This document shows, one piece after another, positions 12,100 through 24,612 of a stretch of DNA of 64,000 nucleotides. This stretch comes from Pyrrhoderma lamaoense (Eukaryota > Basidiomycota > Agaricomycetes > Hymenochaetales > Hymenochaetaceae): contig NBAZ01000002.1 of NCBI GenBank assembly GCA_002794735.1, forward strand, positions 1,488,001 through 1,552,000. Direction: 5' to 3'. The position numbers and the translations under genes are program-made. The notes under the pieces were generated by a model that had not been told where the DNA came from, ran no database searches, and worked only from the letters and a program-made list of their open reading frames with translations. Within the stretch, counting starts at the first letter, position 1, and each line of letters begins with the position of its first letter.

Positions 12100-13440
12100 C
12101 GGAGAGAAAAGGCAAGTTCTGAAGTCTTCGATTACCTGCTGGAGTTAATATTTCTTGAAGTCCAACGGAACCTGTTCCCAGTACCCACCGCACTTTAGAG
12201 CTGTTTGATATTGATACTTTTCATCCCCAGAAGAAAAAATCTTCTATGTCTATATCTATCTGTATATAAAATTGTATAATGGCTATGTTACCTCTACGGC
12301 CGTGTTTGATTTTTATTCCCCGCTTTACTATACTCCTACATACGGGTCATCATTTATAGCGTAACAACATGATATAAAATCAGTTAGGTGCCCATCAGAA
12401 GTGTGAATTCACCTTCGACAGATATTACATGGTACCAGAAGGAGCATTTTTTGTATGCGCGCTTTCGATATGTACATGTACATCCTCTCCCTTTCTTATT
12501 AATGAACTCAAGTGAACTGACAGAGCTATCATATAGTATCAGCTATTCTGTATGGCTACCCTGAGAGAGAATGGTGTTATATCTAGATGCCGTAAATGCA
12601 GTTGTAGAATGCACGGTCTTATAATTGCAGTCAAATCGCTCATAAGAGATAGATGTCCTCATATACCACACAATATAGCAGCCATTATAGTTCCCTGTAC
12701 TGTATCAACTTCCCCAGCACGTCAACTTCTTCCTCTTTGCCACAGGGTCCTGAGCTCGCAAAACTTGAATGTGCTTCAAATCTGCGGTTATCCGTCAACT
12801 CTAAATCATAAGCTTAGTGCTACCTAGACATCACCTTATCTTCCACTTAGATGGAGTAGTATGCCCTGATTATCTTCAATAGAGATTTATTTTGGTCGCC
12901 GACTTTGAGGACTCCCTGTGATTGGCTCAAAAAGGTACACAATGATTTTCACTCTACACAGTGGAGATACTCATATGTACACAGTACTACATACTCTTGA
13001 CTAGCATAGACTAGCATATACGCGAGTGCTGATATTATTTGTGCTTCAAAGCAACGAACATGGTAATGTGTCGTTACTAGTGCAAAGTTTTAGTCAGACA
13101 ATGAGACTCAAGAGAACACCAATTTGAAAACAGCATGTACTGAATGTGTTATCCGTGCTTATAGAAACTCAGCTACTAGAAGTACATTCAGAGCAGTCAG
13201 GCATTGCAATCCGAATGCCTTGACATGTCCTGACAGGCTTTAGTCTTCGCTACACACTTCGCGTCAGCATTGAACATGTGACCGTGACCGTTCTATATTC
13301 GTCTATTAAGCACTCTCTCAGCTGCCAACAACTTTTCCAGTAAGATCCACAATACCAGAGACAGAAGTCATTCAAATCCTCCTTAACTCCAAGTGCCCTA
13401 CCGAGCTCGAGACTCCTTGCTGTGTTAGATCTCTCATCCA
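12100..13440. other. Intergenic, no gene recognised
   Basis: The only ORFs are a 91-codon frame at 12552-12827 and a 123-codon minus frame at 13250-13621 that is the shadow of the kinase-like copy. Nothing resembling a protein family, RNA or transposon was seen. Confidence 0.5.
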
Positions 13441-13445
13441 AACCG

Positions 13446-13983
13446 CCGTTCTTGATTCCTATGAAAAAATGATCCTTCAAGAAGAGATTTGATCGTCTTA
13501 CCCAAAGCTTCACCCGATAGAGACCCGTGTCTATAGAGCGACAGTAGGGGACAAGCCCTTCATAGTCAAGATGGTGTTCGACTGGGAACAAGAAACAGAG
13601 GAGCTGCAAGAGGAAGCGCAAAACTACCTGAGATTACAAATGCTACAAGGAGATGTAGTCCAACTGTTTATTAATTTCCTACAAGGAATTGTCTCACGCC
13701 GTGATGTAGGTGAAGGTGTTCTCTCATGTCTTATACTTGAAGACTGTGTGGACAGAGTGATAACGTTCAAAACATTATATAAAGAAAGAAAGGTACGTAA
13801 ACATATTTCCGAAGACTATTGAAGTGATATTGATGCGCTTTATAGGATGGATATTCTAGAGAAACTGGTTATGCTACATAAACATGGATTTGAACATAAT
13901 GGCTTTCGAAGAGGCACGTGGTTGGAAAGGATGGAAAATATCGTATAGTTGACCTAGGAGAGGCGGCCAATAGTAGAAGACAG
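13446..13983 (+). pseudogene. Kinase-like copy 2, 5' part, cut by a solo LTR
   Basis: Inverted paralogue of the copy at 2.1-3.0 kb. It shows the same blocks: LQEEI, a TGA stop at about 13489, then SSYPKLHPIETRVYRA, KPFIVKMVFDW (candidate ATP lysine), YLRLQMLQGDVV and CLILEDCVDRV, then after a probable intron LEKLVMLHKHGFEHNGF (catalytic-loop position without Asp). Homology stops at 13983, where an LTR starts. The in-frame stop and a shifted frame after HNGF indicate decay before or after the insertion. Confidence 0.75.
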
Positions 13984-14711
13984 TGTAGGCTAACTAAGTA
14001 GATAGCCGGTCGTAGCGCATTTATAATGCACTTTGTAACCTGCCTGAAGAGTCCATTATTACTATATTTCCTTGCTCTCGGCTGCGCGTTTGGCCCATTT
14101 CTCTTACTATTCAGCTTCACTTTCTACTCCTGCATGATGGTAGGATTCGCTTATATGGCTCCCTCATATCTGATAGCCTAAACCTTTTTTCCAGTGGCAT
14201 ATAGCCACCTAGAAACCTTGCTACTCCTTATTATCTACCATTTATCTCGCGTTTTGCTATATAAGCCTCCAGACTTGAGGCCGTAGTTAATCGTTCAATC
14301 CCCAATTATCTTCTAATTACTCCTCCTCCTCATAGTATCCCTCTGAGAATCTCCTGTAGTCTCGTAGTCTACTCCTCTGCTGCTTATAAGGCTGCTTGGA
14401 CGAGTTTGTAACACTCTGACTGTACTACAAGTCGTCCGGGCGGACAGAAATACATACACTTTTACCTCAAGCTACAGCTTCGGTTGGGGCTCTATTCTAT
14501 ATGTTTCTACTCCATCTACTACTCTGAGGAGTCTCAGCTCACCCCATGGTCTCTATCTTTCTTTTCTCTCCGGTCGAAGTCGCGGTACTCGCTTTTTAGC
14601 CCCCAAAACTGAGCCAGAGTATCGTGTCTGGTGTAGGCAGACTGTAAGCCCCAAGTCCTCGCCACTAAACACGACTAAAAGGTCCAACCCTGTCCTAAAG
14701 TTAAGTTTTCA
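13984..14711 (+). repeat. Solo LTR (gag-only family) with 4-bp target duplication
   Basis: Starts TGTAGGCTAACTAAG and ends TTAAGTTTTCA, matching the termini of the complete element at 37041-41017. It is flanked on both sides by ACAG, a 4-bp target-site duplication, so it is a bona fide insertion reduced to one LTR. It holds the same hairpin near its start and the TATATAAG box. It is clearly more diverged than the 33, 37 and 40 kb LTRs and lies inside kinase-like copy 2. Confidence 0.88.
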
Positions 14712-15581
14712 ACAGATCTGTCGCGATCAAGCTAATACTTGATAAGCTCCGGATAACATAGGTTCTAAAAAAACGAAGCCCGAAACCCTTAGAGATTAAG
14801 CGACCTTCAATAAGGTGTCATCCCACTGTTAATTCAACTTCCTACAAGTAATCGTTTCATGCCGTTGTAAAAGTAAAGGTATTCTCTTGTTTTTATACTT
14901 GAAGACTGTGGGAATAGACTGACGACATTCAAGACACTAAAAATGGAAGAAATGTGAGTAGTCCATCCGATGAAGAAGATTATTGATTCGTCGTTGGATG
15001 TGACATGAAATGGATATATTTAAAACCTGGTAGAGTGAAGAGGTACATTGTTAGCAGAAATATAGAGTATCGTCTGATTGACCTGAGAGTGGCGGTGGAA
15101 AGTGATCATCGATGTCGATGGAGACCGAAACGTGAAGATTGGATTCCTGGAGGATACACGCCCTCCATTAGTTGTCCTGATCTGACAGTAGGTGGTGCAA
15201 ATATGCTCAATGAGAGTAAAGTGGGTTATCTAAAATGTGGTCTACTTCTTTTGAAACTGTCTTATTCCATCATTCCGGCCGACAGTAGAAATACTTAGTA
15301 GAAATCACTGTGGCGGACGAGCCTTCAAACTGTATCTTACTCATGAAGTGGGCGATTGCTTGAAGCCTATCGGCACCATGACCTCAAGTGAAGAAATCGA
15401 TGCAGTGGAGCTGTGGCTCCATCATTTCAAGAAAGAGAAAGACAGTGTCTCTTTCTTCAAGATAGAGGAGCTTGTAGCAAAGTACCAACCGAGTCTGATA
15501 GCTATTCCTGGTCTGAATTATCTATCAGTAAGCGATTACACATTTAAGAAGTATCCTCCTGTGAGCCTTGAAGTTGGTTGA
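14712..15581 (+). pseudogene. Kinase-like copy 3 and C-terminal remnant
   Basis: After the solo LTR the sequence restarts in the middle of the kinase-like family (about 14815: GVIPLL..., then ILEDCGNRL), so this is a third partial copy rather than the continuation of copy 2. A second block at 15005-15298 has YRLIDLRVAVESDHRCRW and REDWIPGGYTP, closely matching copy 1. A further frame, 15348-15581 (77 aa), probably encodes the C-terminal part. Several stops and frame changes make it non-functional. Confidence 0.65.
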
Positions 15582-16704
15582 TAATTCACATCTTCTTCAA
15601 TTATGCTGAGGATCTTACCTAGTGTTTTCTGTAATGTAAAGTACTTTGTCATGAGGAAATAGAAAATTTGTTCTTGAAGTGTGAATGTTGATCATATCGT
15701 GATCAGCGGTGCAAAACGAGAATGGGAACCTCGCACTTTTCCGTTTCCCGTTTCGATACTTATTAGTGGAAGTGTTTGGTAATAGACTATGTTTCAACAT
15801 TAGGGAGGTAGCATTCAGGAGTTAGCAAGATTGTCAACCCCGCCCTAAATCAAAGGTATTTGTATATGGAGCTTTGGTATAATAGTACAAATAACTATTT
15901 CCGTTGTTGGTGGTATAAGAAAAGGCTACTGCCCAACACGTAAGGTTTGTAAGGAGACCTTGATCAGAGCTTTACATGCTTCAGTGTGCAAACTAGTATA
16001 TAATTATAGTGCATTAACCTCTCTGAACTTATGAATGTACGAAGAATCCAAAACACTACGACAGTGAATCAGAGTGATCGAGACTAGAACACAGATTCAA
16101 AGCTGCCTATGCCGAAAAAGGAAGTATCCGAGTCACCAGACAAAATTCTTCTACCACCTTCCATGGCCTCACTCTTCTGATCACCTTGTTTCATGTTCTC
16201 ATCCAACAAGAAAAAAATCAAGCGAAGAGCAGGTGGTTGAGTATTCCGCCCATTATTTGCCACTTAGGAGTTTCAAACTTTTGTGGATAGGCTGTCAAAT
16301 TTCTGAATGCATTCAACGGCACTAAGCCAAAAGCCTGCTGACGAAATACACAACCACAATACAAAATCAAACTTGTCCTTTCGATAGGTAATTAATAGAC
16401 ATATATGTATGTATATGTGCATGTATATCATCAAATGACTCATCCTTTGTATGTCAGAGAAGGCACATTTAGTAGTCATTACACTGATTTGACACAAATA
16501 TAAGTACAAAGAACACATAATCGTACGAACAAAAAATAGGAGTATCGCACAAAGCATCAAGTAATACAAAAGAAGCAGGACGCTATACGTCGTACATTTA
16601 GTCCAGAAAGAAGCTACCTGAAGTCAATAGCATGAAATCAGGACAAATGCAATTAACATTTACAACTCAAGAAGAAGCGGTGATTATCGGCGGCTTTCTA
16701 TTGA
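15582..16704. other. Intergenic; inverted-duplication flank
   Basis: From about 15600 to 16000 the sequence resembles the reverse complement of about 1640-1900 (shared blocks around 'gatcatatcgtgatcagcgg' and the 'caaaggtatttg' block), so the duplication that copied the kinase-like gene includes its flank. 16000-16700 shows no gene; it is the 3' side of the bHLH gene. Confidence 0.5.
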
Positions 16705-17720
16705 TTACGCCTCTGCCCTCGGACGTTTAGCACTGCGATCTGAGTCATCGCTCTTCTCACCATCACCTATCTTTTCTTTGATGGCGTTCAGATCTGCTTT
16801 GACTGCAGATAATTCCGCTTCTGCTTTCTCGCGGCGATGAAGCTCTTCTTGATACATTCGTCGGACATCCTCTAGTTGAGATTGAAGATCTCCCATAGCC
16901 TGATCCATGAGAAGTTTCTCAAGAGTCCATTTTTCGATATTGCGAGCTTCGTTTTCCTTGAGATGGTGGATATACTGAACCGAGCGACTTAGAATAGCAC
17001 CTTTAGCCTTCTCCCCAGTCCCATTTGGGACGATACGAGCAAGCTCGTTGATACCTTCATTGATATTTCCACGGCGACGCCTTTCAACTTCTTTCTAGTT
17101 ATATAGTCAATTGGATGATTTTATGGGGTAGTTATGTAAACCATACGTGATTATCCTTTCGTTGACGAACCCATTCTTCACTACCCATTATATGACCATT
17201 CTGCAACTGTGTATGACGGCGACGAGGCCCAGGCTTAGCAAACTGCTTGTTAATATCATCTTTCATACCAGGAGTAAGCGCAGGATGCTGTTGTCCAAGT
17301 AAGGGAGGCCCATGAGGATGGGTACTAGGCCCGGCTTCCTGAAGTTCCGGATGGATATTAGGGTTTGATGGGTGAGGTCCACCAGACATCGATAAGTTGG
17401 ATAGTGTCTCTGCGGCTGCCTCCTTAACCTCATCACTAGAATTCTACAGAACCATATAAGAAGTATAAACACAATGATCAGGAGCATTGAGTATTATCAA
17501 TTATTGAGCCTACTTTTTGCCCTTGTCCTATGAGAGTTAGGAGAGCCGATACTAGTTGGGGGTCAGAGACCCCACCCTGAGATCCTGGACTACCTGGAGT
17601 GACATTGGCATCCTTAAGAGCCCTCAATGCTGTCGCTACTGCAGCAGGTGAAACATTAGGAGCTGGACCATTCGCCTGGACTTGTACCCCTGGTGGGGGA
17701 CCATCTGGGATGGTAGACAT
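16705..17720 (-). CDS. CBF1: CBF1-like bHLH transcription factor
   Basis: Three exons join in phase: 17514-17720, 17147-17443, 17094-16705, 297 aa. The N-terminal half is Pro/Ala/Gly-rich and disordered. The basic region DNHKEVERRRRGNINEGI has the His-Glu-Arg residues that contact CACGTG and is the signature of fungal Cbf1, split by an intron right after DNH. Helix-loop-helix follows (INELARIVP ... AILSRSVQYIHHLKENE), then a leucine-zipper-like coiled coil (LQSQLEDVRRMYQEELHRRE) and an acidic, Lys/Arg-rich tail. Cbf1 regulates sulfur amino-acid and respiratory genes and, in yeast, binds centromere CDEI; only the DNA-binding role is inferred here. It is transcribed divergently from the Na+/H+ exchanger. 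Confidence 0.85.
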
Positions 17721-18108
17721 GACAACGATGGGTTGATGGGAGGTACTACTGGCACGATGGGAAGGCTTGGACTTCGTCGGGGCGGGCGTCGGGGCGTCGG
17801 TAACGTCGCGCTCGCTGATGGGTCACGAGGAGGTCACGGGGGTTGGATGTGGTCGTGTCGAGAGATCACGTTGAACAAAAAACACGGCTTAAAGGGGTTG
17901 GTAGGAAAGGAAGTTATTACCCACGCTTATAATGCCGCACACATCCATTCAAGGACTGCGCGCGATGTATAATCAGTGGCGAGGGAATTCATTGTTCAAC
18001 GTAACAAACAACACAACGTCGACGGCATCTACGTCACAAATATCCCGTCAAGGATAGTGAACAAGAGCGACACAGAAACGAGCTCGGCACTGTCGTCGGT
18101 CATTCGGC
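17721..18108. promoter_or_regulatory. Shared divergent promoter of bHLH and exchanger genes
   Basis: 388 bp lie between the two start codons (17720 on minus, 18109 on plus). The segment is GC-rich around 17775-17850, with repeated GTCACG/GGTCACG and a GGGGCGGGCG stretch. No obvious TATA box was seen on either side. Confidence 0.55.
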
Positions 18109-20384
18109 ATGAACGTCCTTGCGGCGGATGCGCCAGTTTCATCCCAGCCTGTTGACCTTCCAGATGAGGAAGAATACTACTCATCATGGTCACTATTCCT
18201 CGTCTGCATGCTGCTCATTCTCTCACTCTGGACTTCATATTATCTTCAAATAAAACGTATTCGTGCAATTCATGAAACACTGGTCTCAATCGTAGCTGGC
18301 ATGTTTGTAGGCTTCGTCGTTAGGCTTGCTCCAGGACATTTGATACGAGAGATGTTGGTGCGGAAGTATTCTATACTCAGCAATCGGCCTTCATTAACTC
18401 TACGCGACTACAGACCTTTCGACATACGCTCTTCTTTAATTTACTTCTACCTCCCATCATCTTGAACTCAGGGTATGAGTTAAAGCAGGTACGCTTTCTA
18501 CTTTTGGCAACATCATACTTTGACTAAAGTATGATCCCTCAATAGGAAAGTTTCTTTCGTAACTTTGGATCAATTCTTTTATTCGCCTTCTTAGGCACCT
18601 TCATATCTGCTGTTGGCTTGGGGTATGCTTCATCTATTCTCATCTCGAGTCTGAGAATAACTTGAGTAGAGTTCTAGTATACATTTGGTCCCAACTTGGG
18701 CTTGAGTCTCTGGATCTCGGTCTTCTGGAATGCCTTATCTTTGGTTCGACACTTTCAGCAACGGATCCCGTGACGATCCTTGCTATCTTCAATCAGTATA
18801 AGGTTGATCCAAAGCTCTATAACATCATCTTTGGAGAGAGCTTGTTGAATGATGCCGTCAGTATCGTCATGTATGAGTAAGTAGTACTTGATCAATACCC
18901 TTTCCCCAATTCTCCAATTTTTTGATGTATTCTCTGTGAAAATAGGACACTCTCAAAGTTTCATGGATCAGAATTCCAGCTATCGTCTCTATTTCATGGC
19001 GTCGGTCTCTTCTTACTAAATTTTAGCGTCTCTATGGCGTTAGGGATCGCATTCGGTTTATTCATGTCCCTTATTCTTAAGCATTCTTACCTCTCCCAAT
19101 TCCCCAAAATAGAGTCATGCTTAGTTGCACTTTGTGCCTATACATGTTATTTCTTCTCAAACGGTCTCTCTATGTCTGGAATCGTTTCCCTCCTCTTCTG
19201 TGGTATTACGTTAAAGCATTACGCTTATCATATCATGTCTAGACGTACACAACGAGCTACTAAGTACATATTCTCCATTCTTGCACAGCTTTCTGAAAAC
19301 TTTATTTTCATCTACCTCGGACTATCCTTATTCACTTCTGCTCCTTCTGGTTCAAAGGTCACAGACTACTTTAAACCGTTATTTATCATTATATCAACCG
19401 TGTCTGTCATATTCGTACGATATGCTTCGGTTTTCCCGCTTTCGGAGGCAATCAATCTCTTCCAGCGTCACGTACGTGGGCAGAGACAAGATGAGATTCC
19501 GTACTCTTATCAGATGATGTTATTCTGGGCTGGTTTGCGAGGTGCCGTCGGGGTCGCTCTCGCTGCAGGTTTCAAGGAAAGAATGCAGAGACAATGCGAT
19601 TGACTGTACTTGTTGTTGTCGTACTTACGGTTGTGATCTTTGGAGGAACAACGGCTCGTATGCTTGAGGTGTTGAACATTCGCACGGGTGTGGAAGATGA
19701 TGCTGCGGATAGTAGTGATGAAGAGGAGATTGCATTGATTGGTGGAAATGGGAGCTTATATGGCCGACGTGGGAGTTTGGATTGGGGAGGAAGATATCGC
19801 GATGAGGATGTTTACCCACCCTCGAGATCTAGTCGCGCAGCAGGATATAATCATCATGCTCAGAGCGCAAGTCTCTCTGGTGCAAATATATTCTCCGCGT
19901 CTTCATCAGATTCATATGATTCAGATTCTGGAGAGGTACTTCCTTTAGCTACGCCGCCCGGGACAAGCTCGGGCCGTCGTTCGGGTTCTGGTTTAGTCGG
20001 TACTGGAGGAGGAGCGGAAGGGAAGTGGTTCCAGGCAATTGATGAACGGTATCTGTTACCGTTGTTTTCAAATGCGACTGCGAGTAGGACTTTCCATGCT
20101 CGAAGACAAAAACGAAGGTAGCTAGACCCGACGGCTCTGGAGTAATGTCAGCTTCGGGGTCAAGAGAGCGTGAAGGCGTTAGAGGAGAGGGCGCTACACC
20201 TATAGAGAGCGAGGATGAGGGTGCGCGTGAAGTAGATCTTCGTATGGGAGGAGGAGCACGGAGTAGAAGCGGGACCGGAAGTAGTAGACCTCAATCACCC
20301 TGGTTAGGTACGAGGGGAGACCAGCGTATTGGAAGTCCTGCTGTGAGAAGTCCCCGAGAACAGAATAACAAACTTGGGTCATAG
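18109..20384 (+). CDS. NHX1: Endosomal Na+(K+)/H+ exchanger, Nhx1/NHE type
   Basis: Electroneutral cation/proton antiporter of endosomes or vacuole. Exons: 18109-18357, 18414-18488, 18546-18622, 18670-18876, 18946-20384. Family blocks in order: [17 protein letters not shown] (amiloride-region helix), [27 protein letters not shown] (with the conserved Asp of the transport site), [11 protein letters not shown] and [15 protein letters not shown] long acidic Ser-rich cytoplasmic tail follows. About 680 aa, a normal size. Two one-base deletions break the last exon: near 19577 (just before the last TM segment, [15 protein letters not shown]) and near 20105 in the tail; both keep a coherent protein once read around, so sequencing error is the simpler explanation. 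Confidence 0.88.
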
Positions 20385-20716
20385 TACTTGTGCATGTATC
20401 AATCTTCTTAATCATGGGTAATGTGTGTCAGATACAACTCCCATCGTAGCGTAGCGTATTTTTGTACGAACTTTGGGTAATCAATAATATGTTTTCCTTA
20501 CGTAGACTTCTTGTTTGTTTGTTTTTATTAGAAAAAAACAATATATCCAATATGCTTCGTGATACAATCTATCCATTCTGAAACATACTCTTTTCTGGTT
20601 TAAGAGATACAACATTTTTTTGGAATTGAAAATGAGTTGATAATAATAAAAGGTATAAATATGTGACTACAAAAGAAGGCGAAAGAGACATGAGAGGAGT
20701 TGCTATGCCAAATATA

Positions 20717-23050
20717 TCAAAATGCAATTCCTGTTTCGAAGTCCATAATATCAAACGAAGCACCTTCGACAATAACAGTAAGCCTTTCGTCGGCACTATT
20801 CCGAGATAAAGATAGATCGCTTAGGGCATATTCTTCCTCTGGATAGATATCAGATTCTAGGTCATTAGATATGTTTGAACTTTGTTGCATACGTAGGTAA
20901 GGATAATATGGAGGAACGTTCACTAAGTTTTCGGGATCGGGCTGAGCTCTGTTCTCCATCTTCTTCGGGATAAAGAGAGGGAGATATGCGGTAGGTATAG
21001 CTTTGATTTCTTCATTGAAAGAGAAGTTGGGTGAATTGTGTGTTGTTTGGTCGATTGAGGATGAAGTTGTTGGGGCGGCGCTTGAGCGGAAGTCTACGGT
21101 TATTGATGTGTTTGTTTTCTGAAAATTGGGTTTGAAGGGGGACATGAGGTGTAGGATGATGAGGTGATGAAGTGGTACGCGCTCGGCTGATGGCGTTACG
21201 AAGGTTGAGGACGAGACGATTGGCAGCGATAGACATTACTGTGCGAAGGAGTGGGACGGTTGCACCTAGAAGGGCACGACGAGATACCGGAAGAAGTATA
21301 TACAGGAGAAGATTAGCAAGACTCGAGGCTAGTTGATATCTATTATCAGTACGGCAGATGGGACATCCAGACGAAAAGGAGAATACAAACCAAAGACTAC
21401 AACATAATATATTACACCTTATTTTTGTTGTTAGTATCGGAAACGAGAGGAAATACAAGAAGGGACGTACCATCTCTAAAGAGCATCATCATAACACTTC
21501 CTTTCCCTTCCCCACTTTACCTGTTATGCATCGTGAAAAATTAGGGCTGAGAACAGAAAGAAGGATGAAGAATAGATTTCTCACGGAACATGATAAAGCG
21601 TACTACAGTTAACGTGAGTATGATAGCATCAAAACCCATAAGGGCTCCAACAGCTGGGACAAGCATCATGGGAGAAGTAGATGTTGAGATATTTGCGTAA
21701 CATCCTAAGACATCTTGTAATCTAATGTTGCGACGGAGTGAATTTAGAGAGACTTTAAGACCAGACTAAAATCCGATATCAAAACTCACCCTGGGATGGC
21801 ACTGAGTCTGACTAGTAATTTATGGATTATCAGTTTCGTAGTAATAAGCTATAGCCCAATAGTAGGCTTTATTACCCTTAACTTACATTGATCTCGCCGC
21901 AAGAATGACCAGATGAAAAAACCGATTACGGAGTCACATATCTTGCATACCGAAGATTAGAAATTAGTATCACCGTTAACCTAAACTGGGTACTCTTGGC
22001 AAGAGTCTTACCAGAAGGATCACCATGAGAAATATGAAGATGACACGTCTACGTTCCCAAAGCGCAGTTGTTCGAAGACAGAAGATAACTAAAAAGGTTT
22101 AGTCAAAAGAAGACTTTGAGAGGGGGTAAGGGTGAGAAAACATACGTTGCACTGGGATTATTATAGCTAACATTGACCTTTAAATATTTGATTAACTCGA
22201 CGTAGCACTTTAGAGTTATAAAAATAAAGTTATGACGTACCAGCCGTCCAGGCGTTGGGATATTAAGCATCTGGAGATAAAAACGGCGGGAAATATGTTA
22301 AGGTATTGATTATAAGGATTAATTATCTTTGTGACTGACAGCTGTCATATAAAGAGCAACTGAGTATGATAGAGCAATGCATAGGATGAGAAGAAAAGCT
22401 TACATCGGGTCCAAGTCCGGTGTCGAGATCACCTATTCAGGTTCAGAAGGAGAAGTATAAAGAAGGAAAGTTGTATATGTTATCGTCAAGTATGGTACTG
22501 GGAAATGTCGCATGAAGTTTACACACTTATGAGTACTAATGCCGAAATGAAGACCACGGGATATCGGTTAAAGAAGAACAAAAGTTTTCCGAAAGTCCAT
22601 TTCGCAGCCCAGACATGCTCTATCTATGATTGTATGTCGTAAACCAGGTGCTATGGGTTTATATTGATAGAAACGAATGTATACTAACTTCCCTGTATAC
22701 AATAAATTAGACGATATCCTGGGACAACTGAGATATGCTTTAGTACTTACTCGCGGAAAGTGAGTGCGATATCGTATACAAGGACTACGAGCGAGCTCAC
22801 TTTATAAGTAGTTGTTTCAATATACAATGTATAAAACGTATCATGAGTTGTTGAACTTACATGTCAATATCTGTAGTGTGGGGTAGAAATTGAAATAGTG
22901 AATTAGAGCACGGATTTAGTGATAATATTTTGAGCATATAATTCGAGCTTCAACGGAAAGTGAAATGAGACGTACATTTGTAATACGCAAATCATGAGCT
23001 ACTGTTAATAATTGATTGAAATCATCTTCGGAATAAGTACTAGTGTTCAT
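20717..23050 (-). CDS. DUF6533-type seven-helix membrane protein
   Basis: Start ATG at 23050 (MNTSTYSEDDFNQLL). A chain of small exons then reads SSLVVLVYDIALTFRE (the YD...TF.xE motif of DUF6533), VWAAKWTFGKLLFFFNRY (K-W...K.LFxxNRY), ISALVLIS, MLNIPTPGRL, VIFCLRTTALWERRR (the R..A.W signature), GLKVSLNSLRR, ALMGFDAIILTLTVVR and ILLPVSRR...VLNLRN. This order is diagnostic for the basidiomycete DUF6533 family, whose function is unknown. A long acidic tail (21145-20717) lies in a different frame from the preceding exon; a slip in the CCCCC run near 21140 would join them. Micro-exons prevent exact modelling of all junctions. Confidence 0.72.
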
Positions 23051-24612
23051 GATGAGATCACAAGTAACAAGACGCTAAGCCTTGAGCCCTGATAAAAGGG
23101 AAGGAGAAAATAAGCATGAAGGAATTGGATCCTTGTCATGCGTTGGGGGGAGGGGGGTGCTATCATACAGTTGCCCTGTAAAAGAAAGGAACAACGGTTA
23201 TATATATAGATGCATGTGAACGAATCCGTACAAGGGCAGATAACCTGTCAAACAGCGCTAAGATTTGAAGTAATTGATGATGAGAGTTTGACTCCCGATG
23301 CCGCACATGGATATAGATGTAAAGAAGATCATGGACTTTATTCTCAGCCGAAGGACTTATTGATCCACCGCATCGCGAAGTTCATGCGAAGATAGACAGG
23401 CTTCAGAAGAAGAAAAAGAAAATCTGGTAAGTGTTGTTAACCAGATGAAAGTCTTTGACATGTTATGAGTTGGCAGTATGCGGGAACAAGGAACAAAAGC
23501 GCCCATGGTGACTATTAGTGTTGATGCTTCTGTTGGTCTCGTATGTTGAGTCTGATGTTTGAGAAGTTATTTAAGACTCTGATGATAAAGAACGGAAATG
23601 AAAGATATCGTGAAGGAAGAAAGGGAAAATTAAGGTGAAGGAAAGGAAATAACGATAGTTATCTCATTTTGATTTATTGATTTTTATCTATAGGTTTGTA
23701 GCTGTAGTAACAAATAAACATCAGAAAATTTTAACATCTTCTTTCTAATCCGTTTCATACCGTCGTCTCCATAAAATCTAGATATCTGTAAGCCGCAGAT
23801 GTACTTGATACCCGCTCATAAGATTGATTTAGAAGTAAATAGGTCAACTGAATGGAAATCCCTACCCCCTTGTTCCTATGAATAAACCTATGGGAAGGAG
23901 ATTCTGAAGATCGAGAAAACAGATACGGAGACTCGTGTTTTCACTTCGTACCTTCTTTAGTCCTTTAACTAGTTTATATCAGCTAAGTTTGATAAACAAC
24001 AGATTTGCAGATTCGCAGTCAAGGGTGATGGATGTTAAAATGTTAATTACTTGTGGACATTCGCAACAAATGAACAGGGGGAGCACATGTATAATGGGGG
24101 GTTCTATGGAGGGCCATAAGGAACCGAAGGAAAAATTTTGTGAACAGATCAAACGCTAATTTGAACCGGTTATCTTATAAAACACCTAGAGACGTTGACA
24201 AGTTTGGAACAAATAGTGAATGGCGATTATTCCAGTTTAGTACTGCCAATCCTATACACTACACATAACGATATCGATATCAATTGCTATACATACACAC
24301 ATATATCAATACATGGATACATGACACTTCGCAGAAACACATAAAAGAAGGTACAAAGGATCAAGATAGTATCTGATACACCAAAACAAAACAAGAACAT
24401 ACAAAACAACAAAGTTTAGTGTACTGAGTGAGTAGTTTGCACAGATCCTAATACATGCTTTTTTTCACTTGTAGCTTCATATTCTCATCATTCACTTCAC
24501 TTCTTCGGTGATCACTTACTTTGTAGAGTAGGATGTAAAATTGTGAGGGATATCACTCAGGTCAAGTGACAGAATCAGGGAGTATTGGAGGTTCTTCCAC
24601 GTATCAATTGGT
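23051..24612. other. Intergenic, no gene recognised
   Basis: Promoter of the DUF6533 gene on one side and 3' flank of the aldehyde dehydrogenase on the other. ORFs at 23210-23395 and 23935-24159 are short and motif-free. Confidence 0.5.
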
